The notes under the pieces were generated by a model, which was not told the origin of the DNA, did not search any database, and saw only the letters and a program-made list of their open reading frames with translations. A stretch of DNA of 64,000 nt. It comes from Cyanobacteria bacterium SZAS-4. Lineage in GTDB: Bacteria > Cyanobacteriota > Vampirovibrionia > Obscuribacterales > Obscuribacteraceae. This document shows positions 8,528-17,092 of this stretch, piece by piece. The position numbers and the translations under genes are program-made. Location: positions 124,001-188,000 of the forward strand of contig JAFEAT010000020.1 in NCBI GenBank assembly GCA_018266255.1, given 5' to 3'. The first letter of the stretch is position 1. Each line of letters begins with the position of its first letter.

Positions 8528-8541
8528 TTTTAGGTCCCCCC

Positions 8542-9357
8542 TTAAACGCGAACTGAGGGATTGAAGAATTTGACGAGGCGAGTCATCCAGGTGCCGTTCA
8601 GTGCATCTAGATCCATGAGCGGCACATCTTCACCGCGAATTCTTCTGGCAATGTTGCGATAAGCAAGCCCAGAGCGAACGTTCTCGGTGCCTGATACAGG
8701 CTCACCTTTGTTGGTTGAGATGATGATCTCTTCGTCTTCCGGCACAACTCCGAGAAGTTTGACTGAAAGAATTTCAAGAACGTCTTCAACACTCATCATG
8801 TCGCTGTTCTTCACCATATTTGGGCGAAGGCGATTGATCACCAAACGATATTGAGTGATTTCGTCTTTGCGGGCTTCGAGCAAACCGATGATACGGTCTG
8901 CGTCTCTGACTGCCGACATTTCTGGGGTCGTAATCACGATCGCTTCTTCGGCACCAGCAACTGCGTTTTGGAATCCGCTTTCGATTCCTGCAGGGCTGTC
9001 GACGAGCACGAAATCGAAGATTGATTTCAATTCGGTGCAAAGCACTTTCATCTGATCTGAGTTGACGGCTGTTTTGTCGCGCGTCTGGGCGGCAGGCAGA
9101 AGACTCAAATTAGGCAGTCTTTTGTCTTTGACCAGTGCTTGACGCAGTTTGCAGCGTTCCTCGATTACATCCACAAGGTTGTATACGACTCGGTTTTCCA
9201 AGCCCATGAGGATGTCCAAATTGCGCAGCCCGATGTCCATGTCGACAAGGCATACGCTTGCTCCGGTGTTAGCGAGAGCCACACCGAGATTGGCAGACGC
9301 GGTGGTTTTTCCAACGCCGCCTTTTCCGGAAGTGATTACTATTACTCGACCACTCAT
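8542..9357 (-). CDS. minD: MinD, septum-site determining ATPase
   Basis: Membrane-associated ParA/MinD ATPase that recruits MinC to the poles. 271 residues. The deviant Walker A motif KGGVGKTT lies near residues 11-18, VDMDIGLRNLD and LVDSPAGIE are the family's switch and Walker B regions. The C-terminal TRLVKFFNPSV is the amphipathic membrane-targeting helix (usual KKGFLKRLF type). Central member of the min cluster; 151 bases separate it from minC, and no terminator is visible between them. Confidence 0.96.
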   Translation of the reverse strand: MSGRVIVITSGKGGVGKTTASANLGVALANTGASVCLVDMDIGLRNLDILMGLENRVVYNLVDVIEERCKLRQALVKDKRLPNLSLLPAAQTRDKTAVNSDQMKVLCTELKSIFDFVLVDSPAGIESGFQNAVAGAEEAIVITTPEMSAVRDADRIIGLLEARKDEITQYRLVINRLRPNMVKNSDMMSVEDVLEILSVKLLGVVPEDEEIIISTNKGEPVSGTENVRSGLAYRNIARRIRGEDVPLMDLDALNGTWMTRLVKFFNPSVRV

Positions 9358-9508
9358 TCAATTTACCCGTTTGGCTGGAGTGTGATTACTGTCTTTCTAG
9401 GATTGCCAAACGGCTTAGCCGCAGGCTTTTCGATGATCTTCCAACATCGCTGCCAGTCGATCGGGGGGACTCTACGCCGAGCAGCTTTGCTGCCCAGGCT
9501 GTCTTGGA

Positions 9509-10519
9509 CTAATCAACGTTGCTTTTGGCAATTTTGATTTTGCCGTCGATGATTCTGGCTGTTTCAGGACCTGAATTAGCGAAGCGAGAGAACTTGTACC
9601 GTGGCTTGTCCGGCGAGCGGGCTATGGCATGAGCGATGCGGATTTGAATTGGTTGCATCTTCAATGCTCTGATTTCAGCATCTGTGTTGCCGCCAATTCC
9701 AGCGTGTGCAATGCCTCGTAAGGCACCCCATACGGTGACATCACCTTCGGCCATAACTTCAGCTCCGGGATTGACGTCGCCAATGATCACGAGGTGACCT
9801 TTATGGCTGACGGTTTGACCAGAGCGCAAATGTTGTCTGAGATAGAGTACGGCCGGCACCGGTGGTGTCGTCGGTTTTGGAGGAGCGATGCGCTCTTCTT
9901 CTTCTTCTTCCTCTTCTTCAGCATCGACTTCGCCGTCTACTTCTTCGGCTTCGTCAATAAATTCTTGTGTGATTTTCACTTCCTCTACCGCATCGCCAGC
10001 AGTGGCAGTGTCGGCAGCAGCAGTGGCATCATCCTCAGCTTCGGCACTGGGAACGGTGTCGTGAGTCAATGAAGCATTGAATTCGAGATTCTCTTCTGTT
10101 TCATAGAGAGTCATCGACTCAGCTTCGGCGCCGGATACCTCGGTGTAATTCGAATCTTCTTCCTCTTCCAATTCATGCTGTGTGAGAGCATCAATTTTGA
10201 TTTCAGGAAGTTTCATCGGTTTACCGCGACCGATCTTCATTTGCAGTGAACGTAGAGAAGCTCTTGTCGGCTCGTTCTCAGAGAAAACTTGCTTTGGAGT
10301 TGCTCCAACAGCCTTGGCAATAGCTAGAAGCTGTGCCACCTGCGGTGGTGTTAGCTCCAGCGTTCCGAAATTCAGTGCAACTTCCGTACCCTTCCAAAAT
10401 TGATTGGAAACCTGGAGAGTATTGGATAGATGTGAGGCTGCTTCTTGCAGACTTCCGCAGCCGCCGACGTCGATCAATACGCCTTGGTCCGGTTGACTGA
10501 TAATAGCGATTTTAGACAT
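9509..10519 (-). CDS. minC: MinC, septum inhibitor with acidic linker
   Basis: Inhibits FtsZ assembly when bound to MinD. The start ATG 10519 (MSKIAIISQ) is chosen since the MinC N-terminal domain begins there and GGCGGAG lies upstream; an alternative frame runs to 10615. Order: N-domain (1-90), a long linker of about 130 residues rich in Glu/Asp, ending in a run of ten Glu residues, then the beta-helical C-domain (LYLRQHLRSGQTVSHKGHL through ALKMQPIQIRIA) that binds MinD. The linker is far longer than in E. coli MinC (231 residues in total). First gene of the min-rodA cluster; divergent from the permease at 10768. Confidence 0.9.
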   Translation of the reverse strand: MSKIAIISQPDQGVLIDVGGCGSLQEAASHLSNTLQVSNQFWKGTEVALNFGTLELTPPQVAQLLAIAKAVGATPKQVFSENEPTRASLRSLQMKIGRGKPMKLPEIKIDALTQHELEEEEDSNYTEVSGAEAESMTLYETEENLEFNASLTHDTVPSAEAEDDATAAADTATAGDAVEEVKITQEFIDEAEEVDGEVDAEEEEEEEEERIAPPKPTTPPVPAVLYLRQHLRSGQTVSHKGHLVIIGDVNPGAEVMAEGDVTVWGALRGIAHAGIGGNTDAEIRALKMQPIQIRIAHAIARSPDKPRYKFSRFANSGPETARIIDGKIKIAKSNVD

Positions 10520-10767
10520 GCAGATATCAACTCCGCCCAGAATCTTGTATAGTTCGGCGAACTGCTCAGGCAATTTCACCACTGCCATCGTATGAGTTGG
10601 AAACCCGCACGTCAAGCCAATCCAGATACTGAACGGATATATAACGGCATACTAATTTGATGACATAACAGTAAGGTTGTTGTTTGCCCGTCACCATGCT
10701 GCGTTTTGCAAAGATAAGAGTATTCAGAGAAAGCTAGAGATCGAATTTGTTGTAAGAGGTGCTGTGT

Positions 10768-12216
10768 ATGACGACTGGACATTTCAAGCGTGCAATGGGA
10801 CTTCTAGATGCCACTGCGGTGGTTGTCGGCTCGATGATCGGCTCTGGAATTTTCATCGTATCGGCTGAGACATCTCAACTTCTCGGTGCTCCGGGCTGGT
10901 TGTTAATGGCTTGGGTAGCCGCTTCACTGATGACCTTCGCTGCGGCCGTTTGCTATGGTGAACTTGCTGCGATGTATCCGCAAGCGGGTGGCCAGTATAT
11001 ATTTCTCAGACAAGCATATGGACCGCTCTTCGGATTCTTATATGGATGGACATTATTCGCAGTCATTCAATGCGGAACGATCGCGGCTGTGGCTGTGGCA
11101 TTTGCCAAGTTCCTCGGTGTTTTCTTGCCAATTGTTTCCGCTAAAACATTCTTGCTAGATGTAGGCGGATGGCACTTCACATCGCAGCAGTTGGTGGCGC
11201 TGATGGTGATTACATTGCTGACCTATATAAATTGTCAGGGCATCAGTACAGCAAAGATGATCCAAACTATATTCACTGTCAGCAAGGTCTCCGCTGTGCT
11301 CTTGCTCATCGCCTGCGGTCTTTTGTTGTCATCGAACTGGAATGGACTGCCTGTCAACTTTGGTGCTGACTTCTGGAAAGCACAAAATGTCAAAGGCGAG
11401 ATTTTGACGGGGCTTCCTCTAATAGCGATTTTCTCGCTTGCCATGGTTGGTCCACTTTTCTCGAGCGATGCTTGGAACAACGTCACGTTCGCCGGCGAAG
11501 AGGTCAAGGACGCAGAAAAGACTCTCCCACGAAGTTTGATGTACGGCACTTTGCTCGTCGGATTGCTATACCTTGTGAGCAATATCGTATATCTGCTCAT
11601 ACTGCCGATGCATGGTGATCCGAATGCCACCACCGTGGTGGGTAGGGGTATTCAATATGCAGCAGAGAAACGAGTTGGCACAGCAGTTGCGGAGATATTG
11701 TTTGGACCGATCGGTGCGCAACTGATGGCTGGTGCGATCATGATTTCTACATTTGGTGCATTGAACGGCTGCATTCTGTCTGGACCTCGAGCCTATTACG
11801 CCATGGCTAAAGACGGTCTGTTTTTCAAAGCTGCAGGCGTGTTGCATCCCGAAAAAGGTGTGCCGACATTTGGTTTGATCATTCAAGGCATCTGGGCTGC
11901 GGTGCTTACGACGACAGGTTCGTACAGCAATCTACTTGAATACGTGGTCTTTGCTGCCTTGCTCTTCTACATTCTCACGGTCGCGGCATTGATTGTGTTG
12001 CGCAAGACTGCTCCTGGACAATTGCGACCTTTCAAAGTGCCTGCATACCCTCTGCTACCAATCCTTTATGTGCTCTTCGCAAGTGTAGTTGTAATTGGGC
12101 AAATTTACTCCTCGCCTCAATACAGCGGCTTCGGTCTATTAATAATCCTCTCTGGACTTCCGGCATATTTCCTCTGGCACCGTAAAATTGTTGTCGGCAA
12201 AAAGGAAGTGCACTAA
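10768..12216 (+). CDS. APC-family amino acid permease
   Basis: A 482-residue inner-membrane transporter with 12 predicted helices. The first helix holds VVVGSMIGSGIFIV, the substrate-binding glycine motif of the APC superfamily; further signatures are SSDAWNNVTFAGEEV in the middle (helix 6) and LNGCILSGPRAYYAMAKDG. ATG 10768 has AAGAGG 8 bases upstream, so it is preferred to the GTG three codons earlier. The pattern is closest to LAT-like/YfnA-type permeases; the actual substrate cannot be read. The following SDR gene starts 12 bases downstream, so the two probably share an mRNA. Confidence 0.88.
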   Translation: MTTGHFKRAMGLLDATAVVVGSMIGSGIFIVSAETSQLLGAPGWLLMAWVAASLMTFAAAVCYGELAAMYPQAGGQYIFLRQAYGPLFGFLYGWTLFAVIQCGTIAAVAVAFAKFLGVFLPIVSAKTFLLDVGGWHFTSQQLVALMVITLLTYINCQGISTAKMIQTIFTVSKVSAVLLLIACGLLLSSNWNGLPVNFGADFWKAQNVKGEILTGLPLIAIFSLAMVGPLFSSDAWNNVTFAGEEVKDAEKTLPRSLMYGTLLVGLLYLVSNIVYLLILPMHGDPNATTVVGRGIQYAAEKRVGTAVAEILFGPIGAQLMAGAIMISTFGALNGCILSGPRAYYAMAKDGLFFKAAGVLHPEKGVPTFGLIIQGIWAAVLTTTGSYSNLLEYVVFAALLFYILTVAALIVLRKTAPGQLRPFKVPAYPLLPILYVLFASVVVIGQIYSSPQYSGFGLLIILSGLPAYFLWHRKIVVGKKEVH

Positions 12217-12228
12217 AGGAAGTTCTAC

Positions 12229-12984
12229 ATGAACGGTTTGATTGCCCTGGTGACAGGCGGTGGATCTGGAATCGGTTTCGCAACCGCCAAGTTGCTCCTT
12301 GAGCAGGGCGCCAACGTGATGATCGTCGGGCGCGAATTGAGCAAGTTGAAAGCTGCGTCCGAGGCGCTTGGCTATCCTTCTGAGCGGCTACGATTTACCG
12401 CTGGAGATGTTTCCAGCGAAGGTTATGCCAACAAAATCATTCGAGACACAATCGGTGCATTTGGTCGGTTGGACATTTTGATCAATAACGCTGGAGTCTT
12501 TCAGTCAGGAAGTTTGCTTGACATGAGCGAGGAGGATTTCGACTACGTCGTCGATATCAATTTGAAAGGCACATGGTTCATGTGCAAATTCGCGGCGCGC
12601 GCTCTGATTGAAACGGCAGGATCGATCGTCAATGTTTCGTCGCTTCTGGCGATGCAGAGTTTTCACGGATTGCCGTCGAGTGCATATTCCGCTTCTAAGG
12701 GCGGTGTACTGGCTCTCACACGTGAGTTAGCAGTAGAGCTTGCACCGCATAAGGTGCGTTGCAATGCGGTCTTGCCAGCGCTCGTAAACACACCGATGTT
12801 GGAAAACCTGATGGGTCACGACAACGCCGATCGTATTTTGGAAAAGAGCAAGAAAATCTATCCGCTCGGTCGCGCTGGAGAGCCAGAAGACGTCGCCAAA
12901 ACAATTTGTTTTCTAGCTGATCCTGGCAATGGGTGGATCACTGGCGCTGAAATTAAAGTGGATGGCGGCGTTCATTTGGTTTAG
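12229..12984 (+). CDS. SDR-family oxidoreductase
   Basis: Classical short-chain dehydrogenase/reductase of 251 residues with a Rossmann fold. NAD(P) motif TGGGSGIG (9-16), NNAG (86-89), catalytic Ser137/138, Tyr153 and Lys157 (YSASK), and the C-terminal VDGGVHLV. Arg35 after the second strand (IVGR) suggests NADP preference, as inference. GGAAG 9 bases before the ATG. It may act on the permease substrate or be unrelated; no specific substrate can be assigned. Confidence 0.9.
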   Translation: MNGLIALVTGGGSGIGFATAKLLLEQGANVMIVGRELSKLKAASEALGYPSERLRFTAGDVSSEGYANKIIRDTIGAFGRLDILINNAGVFQSGSLLDMSEEDFDYVVDINLKGTWFMCKFAARALIETAGSIVNVSSLLAMQSFHGLPSSAYSASKGGVLALTRELAVELAPHKVRCNAVLPALVNTPMLENLMGHDNADRILEKSKKIYPLGRAGEPEDVAKTICFLADPGNGWITGAEIKVDGGVHLV

Positions 12985-13147
12985 ATTTAGGGCGTCCGGG
13001 ATTTCGGATAAGCTCAGAACTGCGGCTTCGTACGACTTGTCATTCAGGGTAAATACCATATCCTTCTGACCTGCTTTTGTTCAAAATAGTGGAACTTACT
13101 ATTTCTAGAATTCACTTTCGAATTCATCTCAGCGCAGGACTACCATT

Positions 13148-13615
13148 ATGAATCTATCTACAAGAGCGGCTACGGCTGCTGGTTTTGCTTTGACTTTGAT
13201 GCTGTCTCTCAATTGCAATTACGCTAGCGCTCAGGAGGCTGGGTATCAAACTCCAAGTGCTGCCAAAGCGTCTATGGCGGAAGCACCTGCTGCACCTTCA
13301 TTGCAGGGAGCCAGTTGCGGCACGATTGGACCACAGCCTGAAACTAACACAGTTGTAATTCCGATCAACACTGAGACTGCGAATAAAGTTTCGATATCAG
13401 GAGACGCTTTGATGTCTGGAAATTTCGATGGAGGGCTGTTTCTGCGTAACTTTTCGTCAGATATCGATCAATTCAAAGGGAAGATTGCCGAGAAAGCGTT
13501 TTCATTCCTTGAGTCGATTCAAAATGCTGGACGTAAGGAATCGGCAGTAGTTGCTCCTAGTGGGTATTCGGTGGTTAGACAGGCTGCGCCTTCGGTATCA
13601 CCGGCGGTGTTTTAG
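13148..13615 (+). CDS. Secreted hypothetical protein
   Basis: A 155-residue protein with a clear Sec signal peptide (AATAAGFALTLMLSLNCNYASA, cleavage after about residue 28). The mature part has a Pro/Ala-rich start, one Cys, and a region VVIPINTETANKVSISGDALM; no domain is recognised. It is flanked by the SDR gene 163 bases upstream (a region where I see only AT-rich possible promoter sequence) and the convergent meaB gene 9 bases downstream. Confidence 0.6.
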   Translation: MNLSTRAATAAGFALTLMLSLNCNYASAQEAGYQTPSAAKASMAEAPAAPSLQGASCGTIGPQPETNTVVIPINTETANKVSISGDALMSGNFDGGLFLRNFSSDIDQFKGKIAEKAFSFLESIQNAGRKESAVVAPSGYSVVRQAAPSVSPAVF

Positions 13616-13624
13616 GATTCGTTG

Positions 13625-14587
13625 TTAGGCTGGTTGGCCAAATAGGTCTTGCACTAGATCTTGGGCTGCGGTGTGCGGGTCCAGCTCATGTTGTGCTACC
13701 TGGTCCAGGATCTTTTGCACTTCCTTGGAATTTTCCATGGAGGTTTTCAGGTTGTCTCTTGCGATTGCCGCTACCAACTCAGACAATTCCGCCTGGATTT
13801 TGAACTTGCGTCGCTCCAGGATCTGACCAGATTCTTGAAGGAAGGCTCTGTGGTTTCTTGCCGATTGCCAAATTTGGTCGACGCCTCTTCCTGATTCGGA
13901 AACTGCCGTAATCACCGGCGGGCGCCAGGCTGTAGCAAAGTTGGTTAGTTCTAGACTGCTGGAGATTTCGCTTGCAGATTTGTCGGCGCCTGGCAAATCG
14001 CCCTTGTTGACGACGAAAATATCGCCTACTTCCATGATTCCTGACTTGATTGCTTGAATGTCGTCGCCTGAACCTGGCATCAGGACAAGAATGGTCGTAT
14101 CCGCAGTCTGGGTGATGGCGAGCTCGGATTGTCCGACCCCGACCGTTTCGATGAGAACGACGTCGTATCCCGATGCTTCAAGCATTCTCACTGCATCGTA
14201 TGTGGCTAGAGCGACGCCGCCGGCATGGTTGTGGTTGGCCATAGAACGGATGAAGACGTTTTTGTCGAGCGTGTGACCCTGCATCCTGATTCGGTCGCCG
14301 AGGATGGCGCCGCCGGTGAATGGGCTTGAGGGGTCGATGGCAAGCACTCCCACTTTCAGCCCGTCTTTGCGGATCTCGGTGATCAGGGCATCGACAAGGG
14401 TCGATTTGCCGACCCCGGGTGAGCCTGTGATGCCAATCAGGTGGGACTTTCCGGAGTGCGGAAAGAGTGATTTGACCAGTTTTGTTGCGTTCGGTCCGCC
14501 GTCTTCCACGACGCTAATGGCTCGTGCCAGTGCGCGGCGGTTTCCAGCCAATAGGTCGGTTGATAAAGTGTCCAAGTCCATTTCCAC
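13625..14587 (-). CDS. meaB: MeaB/ArgK-family G3E GTPase
   Basis: GTPase chaperone for adenosylcobalamin-dependent methylmalonyl-CoA mutase. 320 residues, typical for the family. Walker A GSPGVGKST, switch region GDRIRMQGH, Walker B VLIETVGVGQSE, base-recognition NKGD, and the LVLMPGSGDDIQAIKSGIMEVGDIF stretch (split at residues 168-192) specific to this family. No mutase gene is in the window, so the partner must lie elsewhere. Convergent with the secreted protein gene. Confidence 0.93.
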   Translation of the reverse strand: MEMDLDTLSTDLLAGNRRALARAISVVEDGGPNATKLVKSLFPHSGKSHLIGITGSPGVGKSTLVDALITEIRKDGLKVGVLAIDPSSPFTGGAILGDRIRMQGHTLDKNVFIRSMANHNHAGGVALATYDAVRMLEASGYDVVLIETVGVGQSELAITQTADTTILVLMPGSGDDIQAIKSGIMEVGDIFVVNKGDLPGADKSASEISSSLELTNFATAWRPPVITAVSESGRGVDQIWQSARNHRAFLQESGQILERRKFKIQAELSELVAAIARDNLKTSMENSKEVQKILDQVAQHELDPHTAAQDLVQDLFGQPA

Positions 14588-14693
14588 GTTGCCTGTCTAT
14601 AAGGCTCATGATTTTAGCAAGGCCGGGTAAGTAGGGAACAATTGGTATTGCAAGTTGTCCTCAGATCTAGAGCCAAATTTAGAGGTACTTCCC

Positions 14694-15281
14694 GTGATTA
14701 AAGGTTTGAATATCGCATTGAGCCTGGCAGCCCTGGTGACTTTGCAGTCGGCTGCTCTTGCGCGCGGGGGCGGCGGCAACTACAACATCACAGATGGTTA
14801 CGGTGACGGGTTCGCCATCCACCACGGTTTGTTTGGTCTGACCTCGCAAAAAGGTGTTCAGGATCGTCTTGGCAATCACTACGTCAAAGAGAATGGATTA
14901 TTCAGCAACCAAACTGATGTCAACTTTCTCGGCAACAAATATCAGCGAAAGCATGGACTGATAGGTGGCACTCAAGTTGGAATGTCAGACATGCTCGGCG
15001 ACAGCATTCAGTCTAAGAAAACCTGGTTTGGATTAGGAAGACGCCAGACGAACGTCAATTTGAGTGGTGTCGGCGGCATCGTTCAATCATTCATTGGCGG
15101 CAAGATGGGCGGAGGGTCGGGCACGCTCGGAGGAGTAGATCCAAACAGTCCAAATGCGCAAACAGCGAGTGCAACCAATCCAGCCGATTTCGCAGTAGAC
15201 CCTGCTTTCAACCTGGGTGGCTCAGGAGCTGGTTCAGCTGCTAGCAGCACCGCGACAGCCGCGCCGTTCAGCACACCTTAG
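14694..15281 (+). CDS. Secreted Gly/Ser-rich hypothetical protein
   Basis: A GTG start at 14694 is preferred (AGAGG 9 bases upstream); it gives a signal peptide IKGLNIALSLAALVTLQSAALA and a mature protein of about 170 residues. The mature chain carries imperfect repeats around the pattern KxGLFGxxxxxxxxLGNxYxxK (HHGLFGLTSQKGVQDRLGNH, KENGLFSNQTDVNFLGNKY, KHGLIGGTQVGMSDMLGD, KTWFGLGRRQTNVNL), about 21 residues each, four copies. The C-terminus is Gly/Ser/Ala-rich and disordered. Unknown function; likely exported surface or periplasmic protein. A terminator follows at 15308. Confidence 0.65.
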   Translation: MIKGLNIALSLAALVTLQSAALARGGGGNYNITDGYGDGFAIHHGLFGLTSQKGVQDRLGNHYVKENGLFSNQTDVNFLGNKYQRKHGLIGGTQVGMSDMLGDSIQSKKTWFGLGRRQTNVNLSGVGGIVQSFIGGKMGGGSGTLGGVDPNSPNAQTASATNPADFAVDPAFNLGGSGAGSAASSTATAAPFSTP

Positions 15282-15307
15282 GTATCGTTTTATTGATGAT
15301 GCGTTTA

Positions 15308-15338
15308 GCGGCACCATCTGTGGTGTCGCTTTTCGTTT
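15308..15338 (+). terminator. Rho-independent terminator (CACC/GGTG hairpin type)
   Basis: GCGGCACCA / TGGTGTCGC stem (9 bp with one G-U pair), 4-base loop, followed by TTTTCGTTT. The core belongs to a family of CACC-N6-GGTG hairpins seen in several other intergenic spots. Confidence 0.75.
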
Positions 15339-15349
15339 GAGCGAATAAA

Positions 15350-15838
15350 TTACTTCTTCGGTTTAAACGGACGCAACCAGCCGGCATTGTTTTGCTGCTG
15401 GTCTTTCTCGTTGATATAAGTTTCTTCGGCGCGACGCTGAGCGTTCTCAGCTTCGTTGAGCATGACAGCGAGCAAGTCGCGTTCTGATTCACGCATCTTG
15501 AGTTGTTGCTGCAATTCTTGCACTGCCGCTCTCAATTCTTCGACTTCGTTCAGTTTGACATCTAGTACGCCCGTGACCCGCGAAAGTTCTTGATGCAAAT
15601 GTTTGTTTTCACGACTTTTATCAGTCAGTAGAAGCGTCTGAGCCGTCAACTCAGCTTTCATATCTTCTGCGTCTCGAGCCACCCGTTCAAGTTCGCGTGT
15701 CTGAGCCGAGAGAAGAAGATTCTTCTCTTGCGATTGCAAAAGCTCGTCCTGGAGCTCAACTACGCGCTCCATGAGATTTCCGTTTCCGGCTGCTCTTTTA
15801 TCTTCTTCGGGCATTGGCTCCCAAGGCCTTGTTATCAC
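15350..15838 (-). CDS. Coiled-coil protein
   Basis: A 162-residue protein, almost wholly a heptad-patterned coiled coil between residues 20 and 145 (LMERVVELQDELLQSQEKN onward, with regular Leu and many Glu/Arg). No signal peptide or membrane helix. The C-terminus GWLRPFKPKK contains GWLRPF, also found at the C-terminal end of the protein at 21254-21823. Function unknown; scaffolding or partner-binding is plausible. Confidence 0.65.
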   Translation of the reverse strand: MITRPWEPMPEEDKRAAGNGNLMERVVELQDELLQSQEKNLLLSAQTRELERVARDAEDMKAELTAQTLLLTDKSRENKHLHQELSRVTGVLDVKLNEVEELRAAVQELQQQLKMRESERDLLAVMLNEAENAQRRAEETYINEKDQQQNNAGWLRPFKPKK

Positions 15839-15973
15839 GCCATTTCAAACAGTAATATTCCCAGAGTTCAGACTAACCAATCGAATTGGCACAGGTTACT
15901 CACATCTAGCACCAACTTCGCTGAAATATTATAGAAATTTCATCGATTATGCAAGCGGAAACCAAAACTTACT

Positions 15974-17092
15974 ATGAATCCACTGGCTCTTATTGGCGGC
16001 ACCATTATTACTCCTTTAGAGGAGCGTATAACTGATTTGATTGTAGACGACGGCGTTGTTCAAAATGTTGGCTCTTTCGACCGTAGTTCAACAAATTTTG
16101 AAACTTTAGATGTTCGCGAATGTTATGTGACACCCGGATTGATCGATTTGCAGCTCAATGGTGGCCCGGCATGTAATTTCTGGGGAGACCCGACTCGCGA
16201 GGATCTAGCCAACTTTTCTCGCGCTCAGGTGAGCTCTGGTGTGACGACCTTTTTGCCAACGTTGATCACCGCTGACGTCAAGCACATCATGAAAAACGTC
16301 AAGTTTTTAGAGTCGCTCGGAGTGGGCGGGAATGGCTCAGGCAAAGCATTTGGTGCGGTGGCTGATTGTTCGGCGCGTATGCCAGGTGTGCATCTGGAAG
16401 GACCATGCCTGTCTCCAAAGCGACCAGGAGTTCATCCACCCGAGTGGATCAAGCCCCTCTCTAAATCAATTGCTGAGCAGCTCAATGCACCATCTGTGAA
16501 GTTGATGACTGTTGCCCCTGAATCTGATGCAAGCGATGAAAGTCTGAAGTATCTGTTTTCCAATGGAGTCGTTCCTTCCCTGGGGCACTCGGATGCAACC
16601 TTCGAAGAGGCGCAACTAGCTTTCGATCGTGGTGTGCGGTTGATGACGCACACATACAATGCTTTGCCGCCCTTGCACCATCGGGCACCAGGAGCGGTGA
16701 CAGCCGCGATGTTAGACGATCGAGTCACTTGTTGTGTGATCTGTGATGGATTGCATGTGGATGCACCGGCAGTCAAACTATTGTTGAAACTCAAAGGTGT
16801 TGAGAAAGTGATTTTGGTCACCGACGCCGCGCAAATTGGCACTACCGGTGGAGGGTTGGTCGGTTCTTCCATCGACTTGAACGAAGCCGTTAAGAACGTG
16901 GTGAAATGGAAAGCGGCTACATTTGTGGATGCCATTCGTATGGCTACATACAATCCGGCTCAAGCGATGGGTTGGTTAGACAGAATAGGCGATCTATCCG
17001 TCGGTAAATGCGCTGATATGGTGGTCTGGGACAAGGAAACACTGGAGATCAAACATGTGTTTGTCTCAGGTGTGCGAGTAGCTGGAAATTAG
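15974..17092 (+). CDS. nagA: N-acetylglucosamine-6-phosphate deacetylase
   Basis: Amidohydrolase that deacetylates GlcNAc-6-phosphate in amino-sugar recycling, cytoplasmic. 372 residues. Motifs: PGLIDLQLNGG, metal-binding HLEGP, SLGHSDAT, HTYNAL (usually HLFNAM), DGLHVD with substrate His, LVTDA with catalytic Asp, and the terminal NPAQAMG...G.L..GK.AD pattern. A stretch after the catalytic Asp is a little shorter than usual. Its stop abuts the stop of the convergent permease gene with no gap. Confidence 0.92.
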   Translation: MNPLALIGGTIITPLEERITDLIVDDGVVQNVGSFDRSSTNFETLDVRECYVTPGLIDLQLNGGPACNFWGDPTREDLANFSRAQVSSGVTTFLPTLITADVKHIMKNVKFLESLGVGGNGSGKAFGAVADCSARMPGVHLEGPCLSPKRPGVHPPEWIKPLSKSIAEQLNAPSVKLMTVAPESDASDESLKYLFSNGVVPSLGHSDATFEEAQLAFDRGVRLMTHTYNALPPLHHRAPGAVTAAMLDDRVTCCVICDGLHVDAPAVKLLLKLKGVEKVILVTDAAQIGTTGGGLVGSSIDLNEAVKNVVKWKAATFVDAIRMATYNPAQAMGWLDRIGDLSVGKCADMVVWDKETLEIKHVFVSGVRVAGN

